51,780 bases of DNA, from positions 1 to 51,780 of the forward strand of contig JAFEBY010000021.1 in the NCBI GenBank assembly GCA_018242465.1. The letters are read 5' to 3'. The notes below the pieces were generated by a model. It searched no databases. It saw only the letters and a list, made by a program, of their open reading frames with translations, and was not told the DNA's origin. Shown piece after piece: positions 26,173 through 36,250 of this stretch. The position numbers and the translations under genes are program-made. Source of the DNA: Pseudomonadota bacterium. GTDB lineage: Bacteria > Pseudomonadota > Gammaproteobacteria > Xanthomonadales > Xanthomonadaceae. Each line of letters starts with the position of its first letter. Position 1 is the first letter of the stretch.

Positions 26173-26801
26173 ATGGTTCCGTGGTTCTTGCCCTGCCACG
26201 GGCGATACCACGCGCGGATGCCCGCCATGTCGGCAGCAGGATCATCGCTGGTCCAGAACAGCGGGCCGATGCCGATCACCTTGTCGGGATAATGGAAATA
26301 GGCAAACAACACCGGCACGTTGGCGGCGTGCGCGATCTTCCAGAATCCGCTCTTCCACTCCTTCACCTGCTTGCGCGTGCCTTCCGGCGCAATGCCCAGC
26401 CAGAATTGGTCGACGGCGCGGATCGTCGCCACGGTCTGCTCGACGAAACCGCCGGGGGCCTTGCGATCGATCGCGATCACGCCGAAGCGACGCAGGATCG
26501 GGCCCATCGGCCACCAGAACAATTCCTTCTTGCCAAGAATGCGAATGTCGAGGCCGAGCGCCATCTTCGCCGCGAACCCCCACACGCCGTCCCAATTGGA
26601 CGAATGCGGCGCACCGATCAGCACCAGTTTCGACACATCCGGGAATTCACCGACCATGCGCCACCCGCCCAGCCTCAGCAGGGTGCGGCCGAACCAGCGC
26701 AAGAACGCACTGTTGCGCATGCGCGGCGCGCGTGGCGGCAACGGCAGGATCGGCCCGTCGGTCGCCGGTGTCGGTGGATGCGGTGCAGTGATGTCAGTCA
26801 T
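26169..26801 (-). CDS. PlsC-like lysophospholipid acyltransferase family protein
   Basis: 210 residues. HSSNWD (His66 to Asp71) is the HX4D catalytic motif, and APEGTRK (Glu140) is the phosphate-binding motif. Intermediate LGKKELFWWPMG and IDRK fit the short 1-acyl-glycerol-3-phosphate acyltransferase relatives. It is shorter than PlsC, so it may acylate another lipid. The start follows the arfB stop by four bases, giving a likely arfB-acyltransferase operon. The frame extends to 26933 but the added part resembles the arfB antisense, so 26801 is preferred. Confidence 0.85.
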   Translation of the reverse strand: MTDITAPHPPTPATDGPILPLPPRAPRMRNSAFLRWFGRTLLRLGGWRMVGEFPDVSKLVLIGAPHSSNWDGVWGFAAKMALGLDIRILGKKELFWWPMGPILRRFGVIAIDRKAPGGFVEQTVATIRAVDQFWLGIAPEGTRKQVKEWKSGFWKIAHAANVPVLFAYFHYPDKVIGIGPLFWTSDDPAADMAGIRAWYRPWQGKNHGTI

Positions 26802-26805
26802 GCAT

Positions 26806-27210
26806 TCAATCCCAATCCTTGCGGGTGCGGCCACGCTTGAGTTCGCTGCGCCCGCGCTTCGATTCCAGCCGCCGCTCCTTCGATGCCCGCGTCGGTCGCG
26901 TCGCCTTGCGCGGCTTGGCCACTTCGCTGCCATGCGCGATGAAGGCCATCAGGCGTTCGCGCGCATCATCGCGGTTGCGGTCCTGGGTGCGGAAACGCTG
27001 GGCATGGATGACGATGACGCCATCACCCGTCACGCGGCGATCGCGGCGGGCCAGCAGGCGTTCGCGCACGACCTCGTCCAGCGATGGCGAAGCGGCGATA
27101 TCGAAGCGCAACTCGACCGCAGTGGAGACCTTGTTGATGTTCTGCCCGCCCGCACCCGATGCGCGCACGAAGCGCTCGACGAGTTCGGATTCGGGAATGG
27201 CGATGTCCAT
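26806..27210 (-). CDS. arfB: Ribosome rescue hydrolase ArfB (YaeJ)
   Basis: 134 residues, close to E. coli ArfB (140). The catalytic GGQ (22 on, within ASGAGGQNINKV) hydrolyses peptidyl-tRNA on stalled ribosomes. The C-terminal 30 residues are rich in Arg/Lys (RASKERRLESKRGR), the tail that occupies the empty mRNA channel. It lacks the codon-recognition domain of release factors. The same-strand acyltransferase follows immediately. Confidence 0.94.
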   Translation of the reverse strand: MDIAIPESELVERFVRASGAGGQNINKVSTAVELRFDIAASPSLDEVVRERLLARRDRRVTGDGVIVIHAQRFRTQDRNRDDARERLMAFIAHGSEVAKPRKATRPTRASKERRLESKRGRSELKRGRTRKDWD

Positions 27211-27247
27211 AGCGGCAGTCTAAATGGCCGGCGCGATTGCTGCCGCG

Positions 27248-27952
27248 TCACTTCGCCCATCCAAACAATGCCAGCGCCTTCGCGAACTCGCCATCGGGTG
27301 GTGAAACGACCGACAGCCGCTCGCCGCTCCACGGATGCGTGAACGCCAGGCGTTCGGCGTGCAGCAGCATGCGATGGATGCCGAGCATGCGGAAATTGCG
27401 GTTGTGACGGCCATCGCCATGGCTGGTATCGCCGATCAGGTGATGCGACAGGTGCTTGAGGTGGCGGCGGATCTGGCGGAAACGGCCGGTTTCTGGGCTC
27501 GCCCGCAGCAATGCATAGCGTGACGTCGGAAACCCCACGGACGGTAGGTCGAGTTCAGCGGTCGCGAGCCTGCGGAAGCGCGTACGCGCCGGTTTTTTCT
27601 CCGGCTTGCCGGGGCCGCCATCGAGCGGATGGTCGACGATGAAATCATCTTCCGCCGGCCAGCCACGACAGATCGCCAGATAGTCCTTGTCGGCATCACC
27701 CGCCATCCACGCCTTGCCCAGCGTCGACGCGGTCTCGCGATCGAAAGCCAGCAACAGGCAACCGCTGGTGGCGCGATCAAGGCGATGGATCAGGAAGATG
27801 TCGCGACCGAACTGTTCGCGCAGGCGGTCGGCGAGGAAATCGGTTTCGCCGCGGGCGAGCGCACTGTCGTGCAGCATCAGGCCCGCTGGCTTGGCGATCA
27901 CGGCGAAACGTGCGTCGACATGAAGGGTTGGAATCGGATCCGGCATGGCCAT
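27248..27952 (-). CDS. truC: RluA-family pseudouridine synthase, TruC-like
   Basis: 234 residues. HRLDR (Asp59 catalytic) in LIHRLDRATSG defines the family. FRQIRRHLKHLSHHLIGDTS and HGDGRHNRNF resemble TruC, which modifies U65 of tRNA, more than the ribosomal RluA or RluC. No S4 domain, as in TruC. Starts at 27952 or 27946 are equally possible. Upstream codons to 28219 run into the next gene's promoter and are not credible. Divergent from the M16 gene with 64 bases between. Confidence 0.8.
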   Translation of the reverse strand: MAMPDPIPTLHVDARFAVIAKPAGLMLHDSALARGETDFLADRLREQFGRDIFLIHRLDRATSGCLLLAFDRETASTLGKAWMAGDADKDYLAICRGWPAEDDFIVDHPLDGGPGKPEKKPARTRFRRLATAELDLPSVGFPTSRYALLRASPETGRFRQIRRHLKHLSHHLIGDTSHGDGRHNRNFRMLGIHRMLLHAERLAFTHPWSGERLSVVSPPDGEFAKALALFGWAK

Positions 27953-28016
27953 AGTGTCGCCGATCCCGGCAGTTTTCCACGCTATGATCCGGGATCGATC
28001 AAGGGGGAGAGTTCCA

Positions 28017-30806
28017 ATGCTTCGCATCCATGTGCTTGCCGGGGCGTGCGCCCTTGCGCTCGCTTCCATTGCACCGTCTGCATTCGCCGCCGACGGGGCC
28101 GTGCTGCCGAAAGGCGTGTCCGCCGCCAGTTGCGTCGAAGGGATCTGCGAATACCGGCTCGCCAACGGCCTGCGGGTGCTGCTGTTTCCCGACGCCAGCA
28201 AACCGACCGTCACCGTCAACGTGACTTATCACGTCGGTTCGGCGCGTGAGAACTATGGCGAAACCGGCATGGCCCACCTGCTCGAACACATGGTGTTCAA
28301 GGGCACGCCGAACCACAAGGACATCCCCGGCGGCATGCGCAAGCTCGGCGCATCGTTCAATGGCACCACCAGCCTCGATCGCACCAACTACTTCGCCAGT
28401 TTCCCCGCAAACGATGCCTCGCTGGAATGGATGCTGGGCATGGAAGCGGACCGTATGGTCAATTCCTTCATCGCGAAGAAGGATCTCGACAGCGAGATGA
28501 CCGTGGTCCGCAACGAAATGGAGCGCGGCGACAACGAACCCATCCGCGTGTTCATGCAACGCATGCAGTCGGCCAGCTATCACTGGCACGACTACGGCCA
28601 CAGCACCATCGGCAACCGCACGGATGTGGAAAACGTGCCGATCACCCACCTGCAGGCGTTCTACCACACCTGGTACCAACCCGATAACGCCACGCTGATC
28701 ATCGCCGGCCGTTTCGATCCGGCCAAGGTGCTGCCGCTGATCAATGCCGACTTCGGCAAGATCGCGCGCCCCACCCGCACGCTGCCGGTGTTCTACACCG
28801 TCGAACCAGTGCAGGATGGCGAGCGCGAGATCACCGTGCGTCGCAGCGGTGACATGCAGTTGGTCGGATTGAGCTATCACACGCCCGCTGCCACCCATCC
28901 GGATACGCCTGCACTGGTGGTGCTCGCCAACATCCTCAGCGACACTCCCGGCGGACGCCTGCACAAGGCCCTGGTGAACACCAAGCTGGCTGCTGGCGCC
29001 AGCGCCAGCAGTGCGTATCAGCACGACCCCGCACGGTTCATCCTGTTTGCGGTTGCACCGAAGGGGGGCGACCCAGGCAAGACCGAAGCCGAACTGTTGA
29101 AGCAGGCGGAAACCATCGCCTCCGCACCCATCACCGCGCAGGAGTTGGCGGATGCCAAGTTGCGTTTCGCCAATGCCTACGAACAGGCGTTCAACGATCC
29201 CAATGCCATCGGGCTGGCGCTGAGCGAATCGATCGCATCCGGTGATTGGCGGTTGTGGTTCGTGAAACGCGATGCCATCGCCAAGGTCACACTGGCCGAT
29301 GTCAATCGCGTCGCCGCAAAATATCTGATCCCGAGCAATCGCACGTTGGCGCGCTTCATCCCGACCGACAATGCCGTGCGCGCGGAAACCGGTGGTGCGC
29401 CGTCGGTCGCGTCGCTGGTGGATGGCTACACGGGCCATGCTGCGGTCGCGGCCGGCGAAGCCTTCGATCCGACGCCGCAGAACATCGCCGCACGCACCGA
29501 AATCGTCACCATCGGCGACGGCCTGAAGGTGTCGCTGCTGCCGAAGAAGACGCGCGGAAATACCGTCGTCTTCAGCGCGGACTTCCAGTTCAACAACGTC
29601 AACACCCTGAAATCGGTACCGCGCTCCGTCGCGGATTTGACCGGCGCGATGCTGATGCGTGGCAGCAAGACCATGACGCGCGAGCAGATCGACAAGCGCT
29701 TCGAAGCGCTCAAGACCGGCGCCAGCATTGGCGGTGGCGGCCAGGGCGCAGTCATCGCCCTGCAGACGCATCGTGGCGAACTCGCCGAAGCACTGACCGT
29801 GGCCGCCGACGTCCTGCGCAGCCCGACCTTCCCGGAAAGCGAGTTCGACCAGCTTCGCCTGCAGGTCGAGACCGGCATCAATGCCGCGCGCAAGGAACCC
29901 GGCACGATCGCCGGACAGGCGCTGTCCGCGCACTTCGACCCGTGGCCGGCTGATCACCCGCTGCACCATCGCACGCTTGACGAATCGCTGGCCGACCTCA
30001 AGGCCATCAAGCTCGACGATCTCAAGCGCTTCCATCAGCAGTACTACGGCAGCAGCCAGGGTGAAATCGCGATTGTCGGCGACTTCGATCCGGCCACGAT
30101 CAAGCCGCTGCTGCAGAAACTGTTCGCCAACTGGAAGCCGCGCGTTGCCTACGCGCCGATTGCTTCGCACTACACCACGGTCGCCAGCGAGCATCGCAAC
30201 TTCGAGACGCCGGACAAGGCCAACGCGGTCTTCATCGCCCACGCCAACCTGCCGTTGAATGACGACAATCCGGATCTGGCGGCGCTGGAAGTCGCCAACA
30301 GGATTTTCGGCGGCGGCGGCCTGAAGTCCCGCCTGTACGATCGCGTGCGCCAGAAGGACGGTCTCAGCTACAACATCGGCAGCGGACTGACCGCCGATTC
30401 CAGCCGCGACGGCAAGGACGATGCCGGCAGCTTCACGATCCAGGCGATCGCCGCGCCGCAGAACATGAAGAAGGTGGAAACCGACGTCCGCGAAGAACTG
30501 GATCGACTGATCCGCGATGGCGTCACCGCGGAAGAACTGGCGGATACCGTCAGCGGCATGCTGACCCAACGCCAGCAGTCGCGCGCCAATGACGGCAGCA
30601 TCGCCGGCATGCTCAACAGCGACCAGAATCTCGGCCGCAAGATGATGCGTCGTGCCGAGTTCGACGCGAAGCTGAAGGCGTTGACCGTCGCCGACGTCAA
30701 TGCGGCGATCCGCAAGCACCTCAAACCGGCGGACCTGAGCGTGTACGTCGCCGGGGACTTCGCCAATGCTGCGAAGAAAGCCGCGGAATCGAAACCGTCT
30801 CCCTGA
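28017..30806 (+). CDS. Two-domain M16 zinc peptidase, secreted
   Basis: 929 residues. The signal peptide ends at SAFA-AD (about 24). HLLEH at 87-91 is the inverted zinc motif, and the conserved Glu lies about 75 residues later in VVRNEMERG. The second M16 half (about 490 on) lacks the zinc motif and serves as the structural partner. AGGGGGAG stands nine bases before the ATG. A -10-like TATGAT lies at 27983. The stop TGA abuts the ubiB stop with no gap (TGATCA). Probably a periplasmic peptide-degrading enzyme. Confidence 0.94.
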   Translation: MLRIHVLAGACALALASIAPSAFAADGAVLPKGVSAASCVEGICEYRLANGLRVLLFPDASKPTVTVNVTYHVGSARENYGETGMAHLLEHMVFKGTPNHKDIPGGMRKLGASFNGTTSLDRTNYFASFPANDASLEWMLGMEADRMVNSFIAKKDLDSEMTVVRNEMERGDNEPIRVFMQRMQSASYHWHDYGHSTIGNRTDVENVPITHLQAFYHTWYQPDNATLIIAGRFDPAKVLPLINADFGKIARPTRTLPVFYTVEPVQDGEREITVRRSGDMQLVGLSYHTPAATHPDTPALVVLANILSDTPGGRLHKALVNTKLAAGASASSAYQHDPARFILFAVAPKGGDPGKTEAELLKQAETIASAPITAQELADAKLRFANAYEQAFNDPNAIGLALSESIASGDWRLWFVKRDAIAKVTLADVNRVAAKYLIPSNRTLARFIPTDNAVRAETGGAPSVASLVDGYTGHAAVAAGEAFDPTPQNIAARTEIVTIGDGLKVSLLPKKTRGNTVVFSADFQFNNVNTLKSVPRSVADLTGAMLMRGSKTMTREQIDKRFEALKTGASIGGGGQGAVIALQTHRGELAEALTVAADVLRSPTFPESEFDQLRLQVETGINAARKEPGTIAGQALSAHFDPWPADHPLHHRTLDESLADLKAIKLDDLKRFHQQYYGSSQGEIAIVGDFDPATIKPLLQKLFANWKPRVAYAPIASHYTTVASEHRNFETPDKANAVFIAHANLPLNDDNPDLAALEVANRIFGGGGLKSRLYDRVRQKDGLSYNIGSGLTADSSRDGKDDAGSFTIQAIAAPQNMKKVETDVREELDRLIRDGVTAEELADTVSGMLTQRQQSRANDGSIAGMLNSDQNLGRKMMRRAEFDAKLKALTVADVNAAIRKHLKPADLSVYVAGDFANAAKKAAESKPSP

Positions 30807-32477
30807 TCAGCCGCGGCTGCGCGGCCATGCCGCCAGCAACGCCCACAGGCCACCGAGCCCGGCAACCCACGCTGATACCGGAATGCCGAGCAGGCGCGGG
30901 CCGCCTGCCGGCTCCAGCGCGTACAGCACCGCCGCGACGATCAAGAGGCCAGTCCCGAGGATCGCTGACACCACGCGTCGCTGCATGCCATGCAGGTCAT
31001 TGGAAAGTCGTCGCAGGTCTTCGGATTGCATATGCAATTCGTGGCGGCCTTCCACTTGCTGCTTCAACCATGCGTGCGCAAGCTCCGGCATTTCCGGCGC
31101 GCGCGTCGCCAATTCCGGCAACTGCCGGGCGAAGTTCTTGAGCAGGCGCCGCGGGCTGTAGCGTTCGCGCAGGATGCGTTCCAGCACCGGTTTGGCCACC
31201 GCCCAGATATCGATGTCGGGATCGAGCTGGCGGCCGACGCCTTCGATGTTGAGCAGCGTCTTCTGCAGCAGGATCAGCTGCGGCTGCAGCGTGAGTTCGT
31301 AGCGCTGGGCGACACGGAACAGTTTCGCCAGAACCTCCGCCAGTGAGATCTGCGACAGCGGGCGGGTGAAGTACGGTTCGCACACCGATCGTGCGGCGGC
31401 TTCCAATTCGTCGATGCGCAGGTGGCCGGGCATCCAGCCGGCGTCCACGTGCAACTCGGCGATACGGCGATAATCGCGATTGAAAATCGCCATGAAATTT
31501 TCGGCGAGGTAGTACTGATCCTCGCGCGAGAGCTGGCCCATGATCCCGAAATCGAGCGCGATGAAGCGCGGGTCGACGCGGCGCGCCGGATCGACATCGA
31601 CCCAGATGTTGCCGGCGTGGGCATCGGCGTGGAAGAAATTGTCGCGGAACACCTGCTGGTAGAACACGCGTACACCTTTCGCCGCCAACGCCTTGCGATC
31701 GATGCCGGCGGCGTCGAGCGCGGTGATGTCGTCGGACGGAATGCCGGTGACGCGTTCCATCGTCATCGCGCGCGGGCCGGTATGGCTCCAGATCGGCTCC
31801 GGGACGTAGAGATCATCGGAATCGATCCAGTTGCGGCGCAACACCGAGGCATTCGCGGCTTCGCGCTGGAGATCGAGTTCGGCGGTGAGAGTGTTCTCGA
31901 TCTCGGCGACGATTTCGCGCGGACGGATCTTGTCGGCGCTGGGATGCGTGCGTTCGACCACGCCGGCCAACGATTTCAGCAGGGCGATGTCGTCGCGGAT
32001 CTCGGCATCAATGTCGGGACGCAGCACTTTCACCACGACCAGGCGGCCGTCGTGGAGTGTCGCGGCGTGCACCTGCGCGATGCTCGCCGATGCCAGCGGC
32101 GCGACATCGAAATCGGCGAACAACACATCGATTGGCTGACCCAGCGACTGCTCGACGATCGTGCGCGCGCGCTGGCCGTCGAATGGCTTGACGCGATCCT
32201 GCAACAGCGTGAGTTCTTCGGCGATGTCGATCGGAATCAGGTCGCGCCGGGTCGAGAGGATCTGTCCGAACTTGACGAAGATCGGTCCGAGCTCCTGCAA
32301 GGCGAGGCGCAGGCGCGCACCACGCGGCAACGCGGCGATCTCCGCGGATGCGCCGGGCACGAAGGGGCGTGCCAGTTTCAGCCAACGCTCGGCCGGGGTG
32401 TCATCCAGCAGTGAATCGAGGCGATAGCGCAGCAACACGCGCCCGATCCGCCATGCGCGTCCGATGCCGAAATTCAT
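30807..32477 (-). CDS. ubiB: Ubiquinone biosynthesis regulatory kinase-like protein UbiB
   Basis: 556 residues, matching E. coli UbiB (546). The family signature KxGQ (KFGQ, 69-72, in [11 protein letters not shown]) is present, as are the atypical kinase elements ([31 protein letters not shown]). Two C-terminal membrane helices lie at about 500-550. UbiB-type ATPases support synthesis of coenzyme Q at the membrane. The start overlaps the ubiJ stop by four bases. Confidence 0.95.
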   Translation of the reverse strand: MNFGIGRAWRIGRVLLRYRLDSLLDDTPAERWLKLARPFVPGASAEIAALPRGARLRLALQELGPIFVKFGQILSTRRDLIPIDIAEELTLLQDRVKPFDGQRARTIVEQSLGQPIDVLFADFDVAPLASASIAQVHAATLHDGRLVVVKVLRPDIDAEIRDDIALLKSLAGVVERTHPSADKIRPREIVAEIENTLTAELDLQREAANASVLRRNWIDSDDLYVPEPIWSHTGPRAMTMERVTGIPSDDITALDAAGIDRKALAAKGVRVFYQQVFRDNFFHADAHAGNIWVDVDPARRVDPRFIALDFGIMGQLSREDQYYLAENFMAIFNRDYRRIAELHVDAGWMPGHLRIDELEAAARSVCEPYFTRPLSQISLAEVLAKLFRVAQRYELTLQPQLILLQKTLLNIEGVGRQLDPDIDIWAVAKPVLERILRERYSPRRLLKNFARQLPELATRAPEMPELAHAWLKQQVEGRHELHMQSEDLRRLSNDLHGMQRRVVSAILGTGLLIVAAVLYALEPAGGPRLLGIPVSAWVAGLGGLWALLAAWPRSRG

Positions 32478-33127
32478 CGCGGCGCTCCGGAACCGACACT
32501 CTGCAGTCGACTGACGCGCGCGGCGAGGCGTTCGCTGGCATCGCGCAACTTGTCCACATCGTCGTGGAAGGCGTCGAGTTCGGCCTGCCCCACCACGTCG
32601 CGCGACTCCTCGGTCACGTATTCGGCCGCCGATTTCGCCACGTCCTGTGCGGCGATGCGTGCACGCTTCAACGCGAAGGCGACGCCATTGGCGATCTGGG
32701 TGCCGAGCACGTCGCCGAACACCGCGGCGAACGGGCGTCCCCAGTCGGGATCGAAACGCTCGGCCATCCGCTGCAAGCGACGCGCGACATCGGCATCGCC
32801 TTCGATCCGCATCGATCCCACCGGCGGCCCGGCATCGCGCTGGAACATCGGCAGGCGACCGAGCAATCCCGCCAGCGTGCTGCGCACCGAGAGATCGGCG
32901 CGGTCGGCGTCCGGCACCGGCCCGACGCGCAGGCGATCTCCCTCCACCTTCAATTGCAGCGCGAGCGGCGGCGATTCCAGCGTCAACGCGACGGTGCGGC
33001 CATCCAGCACCGGCAACGCGCTGCGGGTGTCCTCGTCGAGCAGCAGCGCGCGATTGAGCGCGGCCTCCAGCGCCTTGCCGGCAGGCACTTTCCAGTTGAA
33101 CGGCAGATTGAAGGGCGCGGCGCTCAT
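32474..33127 (-). CDS. ubiJ: Ubiquinone biosynthesis accessory factor UbiJ (SCP2 domain)
   Basis: 217 residues. The SCP2-like lipid-binding domain occupies about 20-120 ([12 protein letters not shown], then [12 protein letters not shown]). A helical coiled-coil tail follows ([16 protein letters not shown]). UbiJ scaffolds the soluble Q-biosynthesis complex with UbiK. Its place before ubiB with ATGA overlap supports the call. The ATG at 33127 is chosen because the upstream extension overlaps oleD codons. OleD ends 34 bases upstream on the same strand. Confidence 0.9.
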   Translation of the reverse strand: MSAAPFNLPFNWKVPAGKALEAALNRALLLDEDTRSALPVLDGRTVALTLESPPLALQLKVEGDRLRVGPVPDADRADLSVRSTLAGLLGRLPMFQRDAGPPVGSMRIEGDADVARRLQRMAERFDPDWGRPFAAVFGDVLGTQIANGVAFALKRARIAAQDVAKSAAEYVTEESRDVVGQAELDAFHDDVDKLRDASERLAARVSRLQSVGSGAPR

Positions 33128-33161
33128 GCCTGCATTGTAGTGGCGACGCGGCAGCCTCGCG

Positions 33162-34160
33162 TCACACCGCGTTGCGCCAGTACGCCGCGACGCGTTCCAG
33201 CCCCTCGTCCATGCTGACACGGGGCGAGTAACCGAAGTCACGAAGCGCCGGAACCATGCTGTACCAGTGCGGCGTGACCAGCTGTTCGGCAAGGAAGCGC
33301 GTCATCGGCGGCTCGCCGCGGAGACGCAGCAGGGGCCACAGCGTTTCCATCGTCGCGCCGATGCCATAGGCCAGCGCGAACGGAATGTGGCGATGCACTT
33401 CCGGTGCACCGGCGGCGCGCAACAGGTCGTTGACGATGCGCGCCATCGCGCGCGGCTCGCCGTTGCTGATGAAGTAGGCCTTGCCGGCGCAGATCGCGCC
33501 GGGTTGCAGGTGGTCGAAGGCATCGAAATGTGCCAGCGCCGCGTTGTCGACATAGGTGGTATCGACGAGATTCAGGCCATTGCCGACCAGCGCGAGGCGT
33601 CCGGCACGCGCGCGTTCGACCAGGCGCGGCAGCAACTGGTTGTCGCCGACGCCCCAGATCAGGCGCGGGCGCAGCGCGACCGTCGCCAGGGTGACACTAT
33701 TCGCCGCCAGCACCTCGCGTTCTGCAATCAGCTTGGTCGCCGCATACGCCGCCTTCAGGTGTTCGCCATAGGGCACGTCTTCCGCCGTTCCACCTTCGAC
33801 CGGATGCGTGGCGCGATGGGTGACACTCGGCGTCGATGTGTAGACGAGTCGCGCGATGCCATGCGCGCGACAGGCAGCGATCACGTTGCGGGTGCCGATC
33901 ACGTTGGGCTGGAAATAGCTGTCGTAACTGCCCCAGGCACCGGCCTTGGCGGCGTTGTGAAAGATCGCTTCGCACCCTTCCGCCGCAGCCAGCATGGCAT
34001 CGGGATCGGCGAGATCGCCACGCACCTGCTCGACCCCGAGCCCATCGAGTTCCGGATAGCGCCCGCGATTGAAGCTGCGCACGCGGTGACCGCGCTCGAC
34101 CAGTCCGCGGCACAGCGCCTGACCGAGGAAACCACCGCCGCCGGTCACCAGGATGTTCAT
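33162..34160 (-). CDS. oleD: OleD: NADPH-dependent 2-alkyl-3-oxoacid reductase
   Basis: 332 residues. The Rossmann motif TGGGGFLG is at 6-13 and the active-site YxxxK at Tyr139-Lys143 (YAATK), with Ser/Thr in VYTSTPSV. OleD reduces the 2-alkyl-3-ketoacid made by OleA to the 3-hydroxyacid that OleC lactonises. The start overlaps the oleC stop by four bases (ATGA), so oleC and oleD are co-translated. Alone it would be called a 3-beta-HSD-like epimerase/reductase; the neighbours decide. Confidence 0.93.
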   Translation of the reverse strand: MNILVTGGGGFLGQALCRGLVERGHRVRSFNRGRYPELDGLGVEQVRGDLADPDAMLAAAEGCEAIFHNAAKAGAWGSYDSYFQPNVIGTRNVIAACRAHGIARLVYTSTPSVTHRATHPVEGGTAEDVPYGEHLKAAYAATKLIAEREVLAANSVTLATVALRPRLIWGVGDNQLLPRLVERARAGRLALVGNGLNLVDTTYVDNAALAHFDAFDHLQPGAICAGKAYFISNGEPRAMARIVNDLLRAAGAPEVHRHIPFALAYGIGATMETLWPLLRLRGEPPMTRFLAEQLVTPHWYSMVPALRDFGYSPRVSMDEGLERVAAYWRNAV

Positions 34161-35812
34161 TGCACACTGTTTCCTTCAGGTTTGCGGCGTGCGGCCCAAC
34201 GCGCCAGCGCCTCGCGGCCAATCTTGGCGTTGTGGCGAATATCCACCGGAAACGCCTGCGGATAGTGCAGGAATCCATCCACTTTCGCAGTGTTCACGCC
34301 GCCATCGGCGAGATGGCGCAATTCGCCGGCGATGCGCGGCCACTGATCGGCAGCGATGCCTTGCTGCAATTCCACGCACAGGATCGGTTGCTGGTGCCCG
34401 GCTTCACCGACACCGACCAGTGCGGTGCGCGCGACATCCGGATGACGGTTGAATACCGGCTCGATCTGCTCGGTGCACAACGTGGTGAGTTCGTCGGCCA
34501 CCACGCGCTGCGACTTGCGCCCGCAGAACCACAGGCGCCCTTCACGATCGAAATAGCCGAGATCGCCCATGCGATGGACGATGCGCTCGCCGCCATCAGC
34601 CAAGTGTTCACGGATCTTGGCCAGCCGCGTCTGTGCATCCCGACCGTAATACCTGTCGGTCGCGCTCGGCCCGGCCACGGTGATCTCGCCGACGATGCCC
34701 TGCGCCACTTCGCGCGCGTCGTTCCACTCCGCGATCTCGCCGTCGCTGATCGCGATGATGCGCACCTCGTTCGGTGCCACCGGACGACCAACGCAGGTGC
34801 CACTCCCTGCTTCGGTGCGCGCGCGCAACGTCAGCAATTCGCGTCCTTCGATCACCGCCACCGGCAGGCATTCGGTCGCACCATAGGGCGTCCAGAACTT
34901 GGCGTCGGCCGGCAACAGCTCCAGCAGTTTCGCCACCACCTCCGGCGGCACCGGCGCGCCAGCGCTCATCGCAATGCGAATGCCGGGCAAGGGTTCGCCA
35001 TGTTCGGCCAACACGCGCATCAAGGCCGGCGAACCGAACAATTGCGTCACCCCGAAGCGCTGCATCGCCGCGCGCAGCTTGCGCGGATTCGCGCGTGCCG
35101 GACGCGTCGGATCCATGTCGGGAATGATCGAAGTGAGTCCGAGCGCGGGATCGAACAATGCGAACGGCGGGAAGGTCGGCAGGTCGACGCCGCCCGCCTC
35201 CAGCCCGAACGCGCTGCGCAGCAATTCGATCTGCGCACCGAAATGACGGCCGCGATAGACCACGCCCTTCGGGACTCCGGTCGATCCACTGGTGAACAGA
35301 ATCGCCGCCATCGCTTCGGGATCGTTTTCGCCGAAGAGTTGCGGCTGTGCGCGACCATCGCGCTCGACTTCGGCCAGCGTCGCATGCGCGAGCAGCGCGC
35401 GCGACCCGGTCGTGATTGCAACCCGTGCCGAGCGCGCCCAGCCCAGCAGCTTGCGTGCGAACATCGCCAGCGGAATGCCGATGAAGGCTTGCGGCTGCGC
35501 TTCGTCCAGGCACTGCCGCAACGCCTGCTTCGAAATGCCGGGATCGACCAGCACCGGCACCGCACCGGAACGGAACAGCGCGAACATCAGCAGGAAGAAT
35601 TCCGGCGTCGGCCGCACCATCACCACCGTACGCGACCCGGCGACGATCCCGCGCTGCGCCAATCCCGAAGCAATCGCACGGCTGCGCGCATCGAGTTCGC
35701 CATAGGTCAGCGCGACGGAATAATCGCCACGCGGACCGGGACAACGCATCGCCACCGCGTCCGGGCGTTCGCGGGCCATGCGTTCGAGCGTGGAAGTCAG
35801 CGCGACGGTCAT
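34157..35812 (-). CDS. oleC: OleC: beta-lactone synthetase (AMP-forming ligase family)
   Basis: 551 residues. The AMP-binding motif [10 protein letters not shown] is at 174-183. Later ANL-superfamily elements include the acidic [10 protein letters not shown] region, where the adenylate-forming aspartate lies. OleC activates the 2-alkyl-3-hydroxyacid and closes it to a cis beta-lactone. The start is placed at [10 protein letters not shown] because 143 upstream in-frame codons are the antisense of the YkgJ gene. The divergent start of that gene is 51 bases away, leaving a short shared promoter region. Confidence 0.93.
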   Translation of the reverse strand: MTVALTSTLERMARERPDAVAMRCPGPRGDYSVALTYGELDARSRAIASGLAQRGIVAGSRTVVMVRPTPEFFLLMFALFRSGAVPVLVDPGISKQALRQCLDEAQPQAFIGIPLAMFARKLLGWARSARVAITTGSRALLAHATLAEVERDGRAQPQLFGENDPEAMAAILFTSGSTGVPKGVVYRGRHFGAQIELLRSAFGLEAGGVDLPTFPPFALFDPALGLTSIIPDMDPTRPARANPRKLRAAMQRFGVTQLFGSPALMRVLAEHGEPLPGIRIAMSAGAPVPPEVVAKLLELLPADAKFWTPYGATECLPVAVIEGRELLTLRARTEAGSGTCVGRPVAPNEVRIIAISDGEIAEWNDAREVAQGIVGEITVAGPSATDRYYGRDAQTRLAKIREHLADGGERIVHRMGDLGYFDREGRLWFCGRKSQRVVADELTTLCTEQIEPVFNRHPDVARTALVGVGEAGHQQPILCVELQQGIAADQWPRIAGELRHLADGGVNTAKVDGFLHYPQAFPVDIRHNAKIGREALARWAARRKPEGNSVQ

Positions 35813-35863
35813 TTCGCTATTGTCGCCCGTTTCTGCTGCACAGTCCTGCCGCACAATGGCGAC

Positions 35864-36235
35864 ATGCCGTCCCGCGAATTCGTCCATCCCTGCATGCGTT
35901 GCGGTGCCTGCTGCGCAGCGTTCCGCGTCGCCTTCCACTGGAGCGAGGCCGACGACGCCCCCGGCGGCACCGTTCCTGTCGAACTCACCCAGCCCCTGCG
36001 CAACCACGAACGCGCGATGCACGGCACCGACAGCACCGATCCGCATTGCATCGCGCTGCGCGGAACGGTGGGCGAATCGTGCAGCTGTTCGATCTACGCA
36101 TTGCGACCCAGCCCGTGTCGTGCGGTGCAGGCCTCGTGGGAAAATGGCACCGCCGACCCCCACTGCGATCGCGCGCGAGCGCGCTACGGGCTGCCTCTCC
36201 TCACCCCCGTGGACTGGATCGAATCCGGCAATTGA
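35864..36235 (+). CDS. YkgJ-family cysteine-cluster protein inside the ole cluster
   Basis: 123 residues with nine conserved-type cysteines: Cys10, 13, 16, 17 (CMRCGACC), then 62, 73, 75, 85 and 101. This is the UPF0153/YkgJ pattern, thought to bind zinc or an iron-sulfur centre; no function is established. It is the only + strand gene among the ole genes. It is divergent from oleC and ends 15 bases before the oleB stop, so it splits the cluster into two transcription blocks. Confidence 0.88.
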   Translation: MPSREFVHPCMRCGACCAAFRVAFHWSEADDAPGGTVPVELTQPLRNHERAMHGTDSTDPHCIALRGTVGESCSCSIYALRPSPCRAVQASWENGTADPHCDRARARYGLPLLTPVDWIESGN

Positions 36236-36250
36236 AGCCACAACAATCGC

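Noticed and set aside
27999..30719. A ~900-codon open frame antisense to the M16 peptidase gene
   Set aside because: It mirrors the codon bias of the real gene in GC-rich DNA. It has no domain, RBS or family sequence, while the sense frame has a signal peptide and zinc motif.
34160..36235. A ~690-codon frame on the + strand across oleC
   Set aside because: Only its last 123 codons (the YkgJ-type gene) show a real protein. The rest is antisense to oleC.
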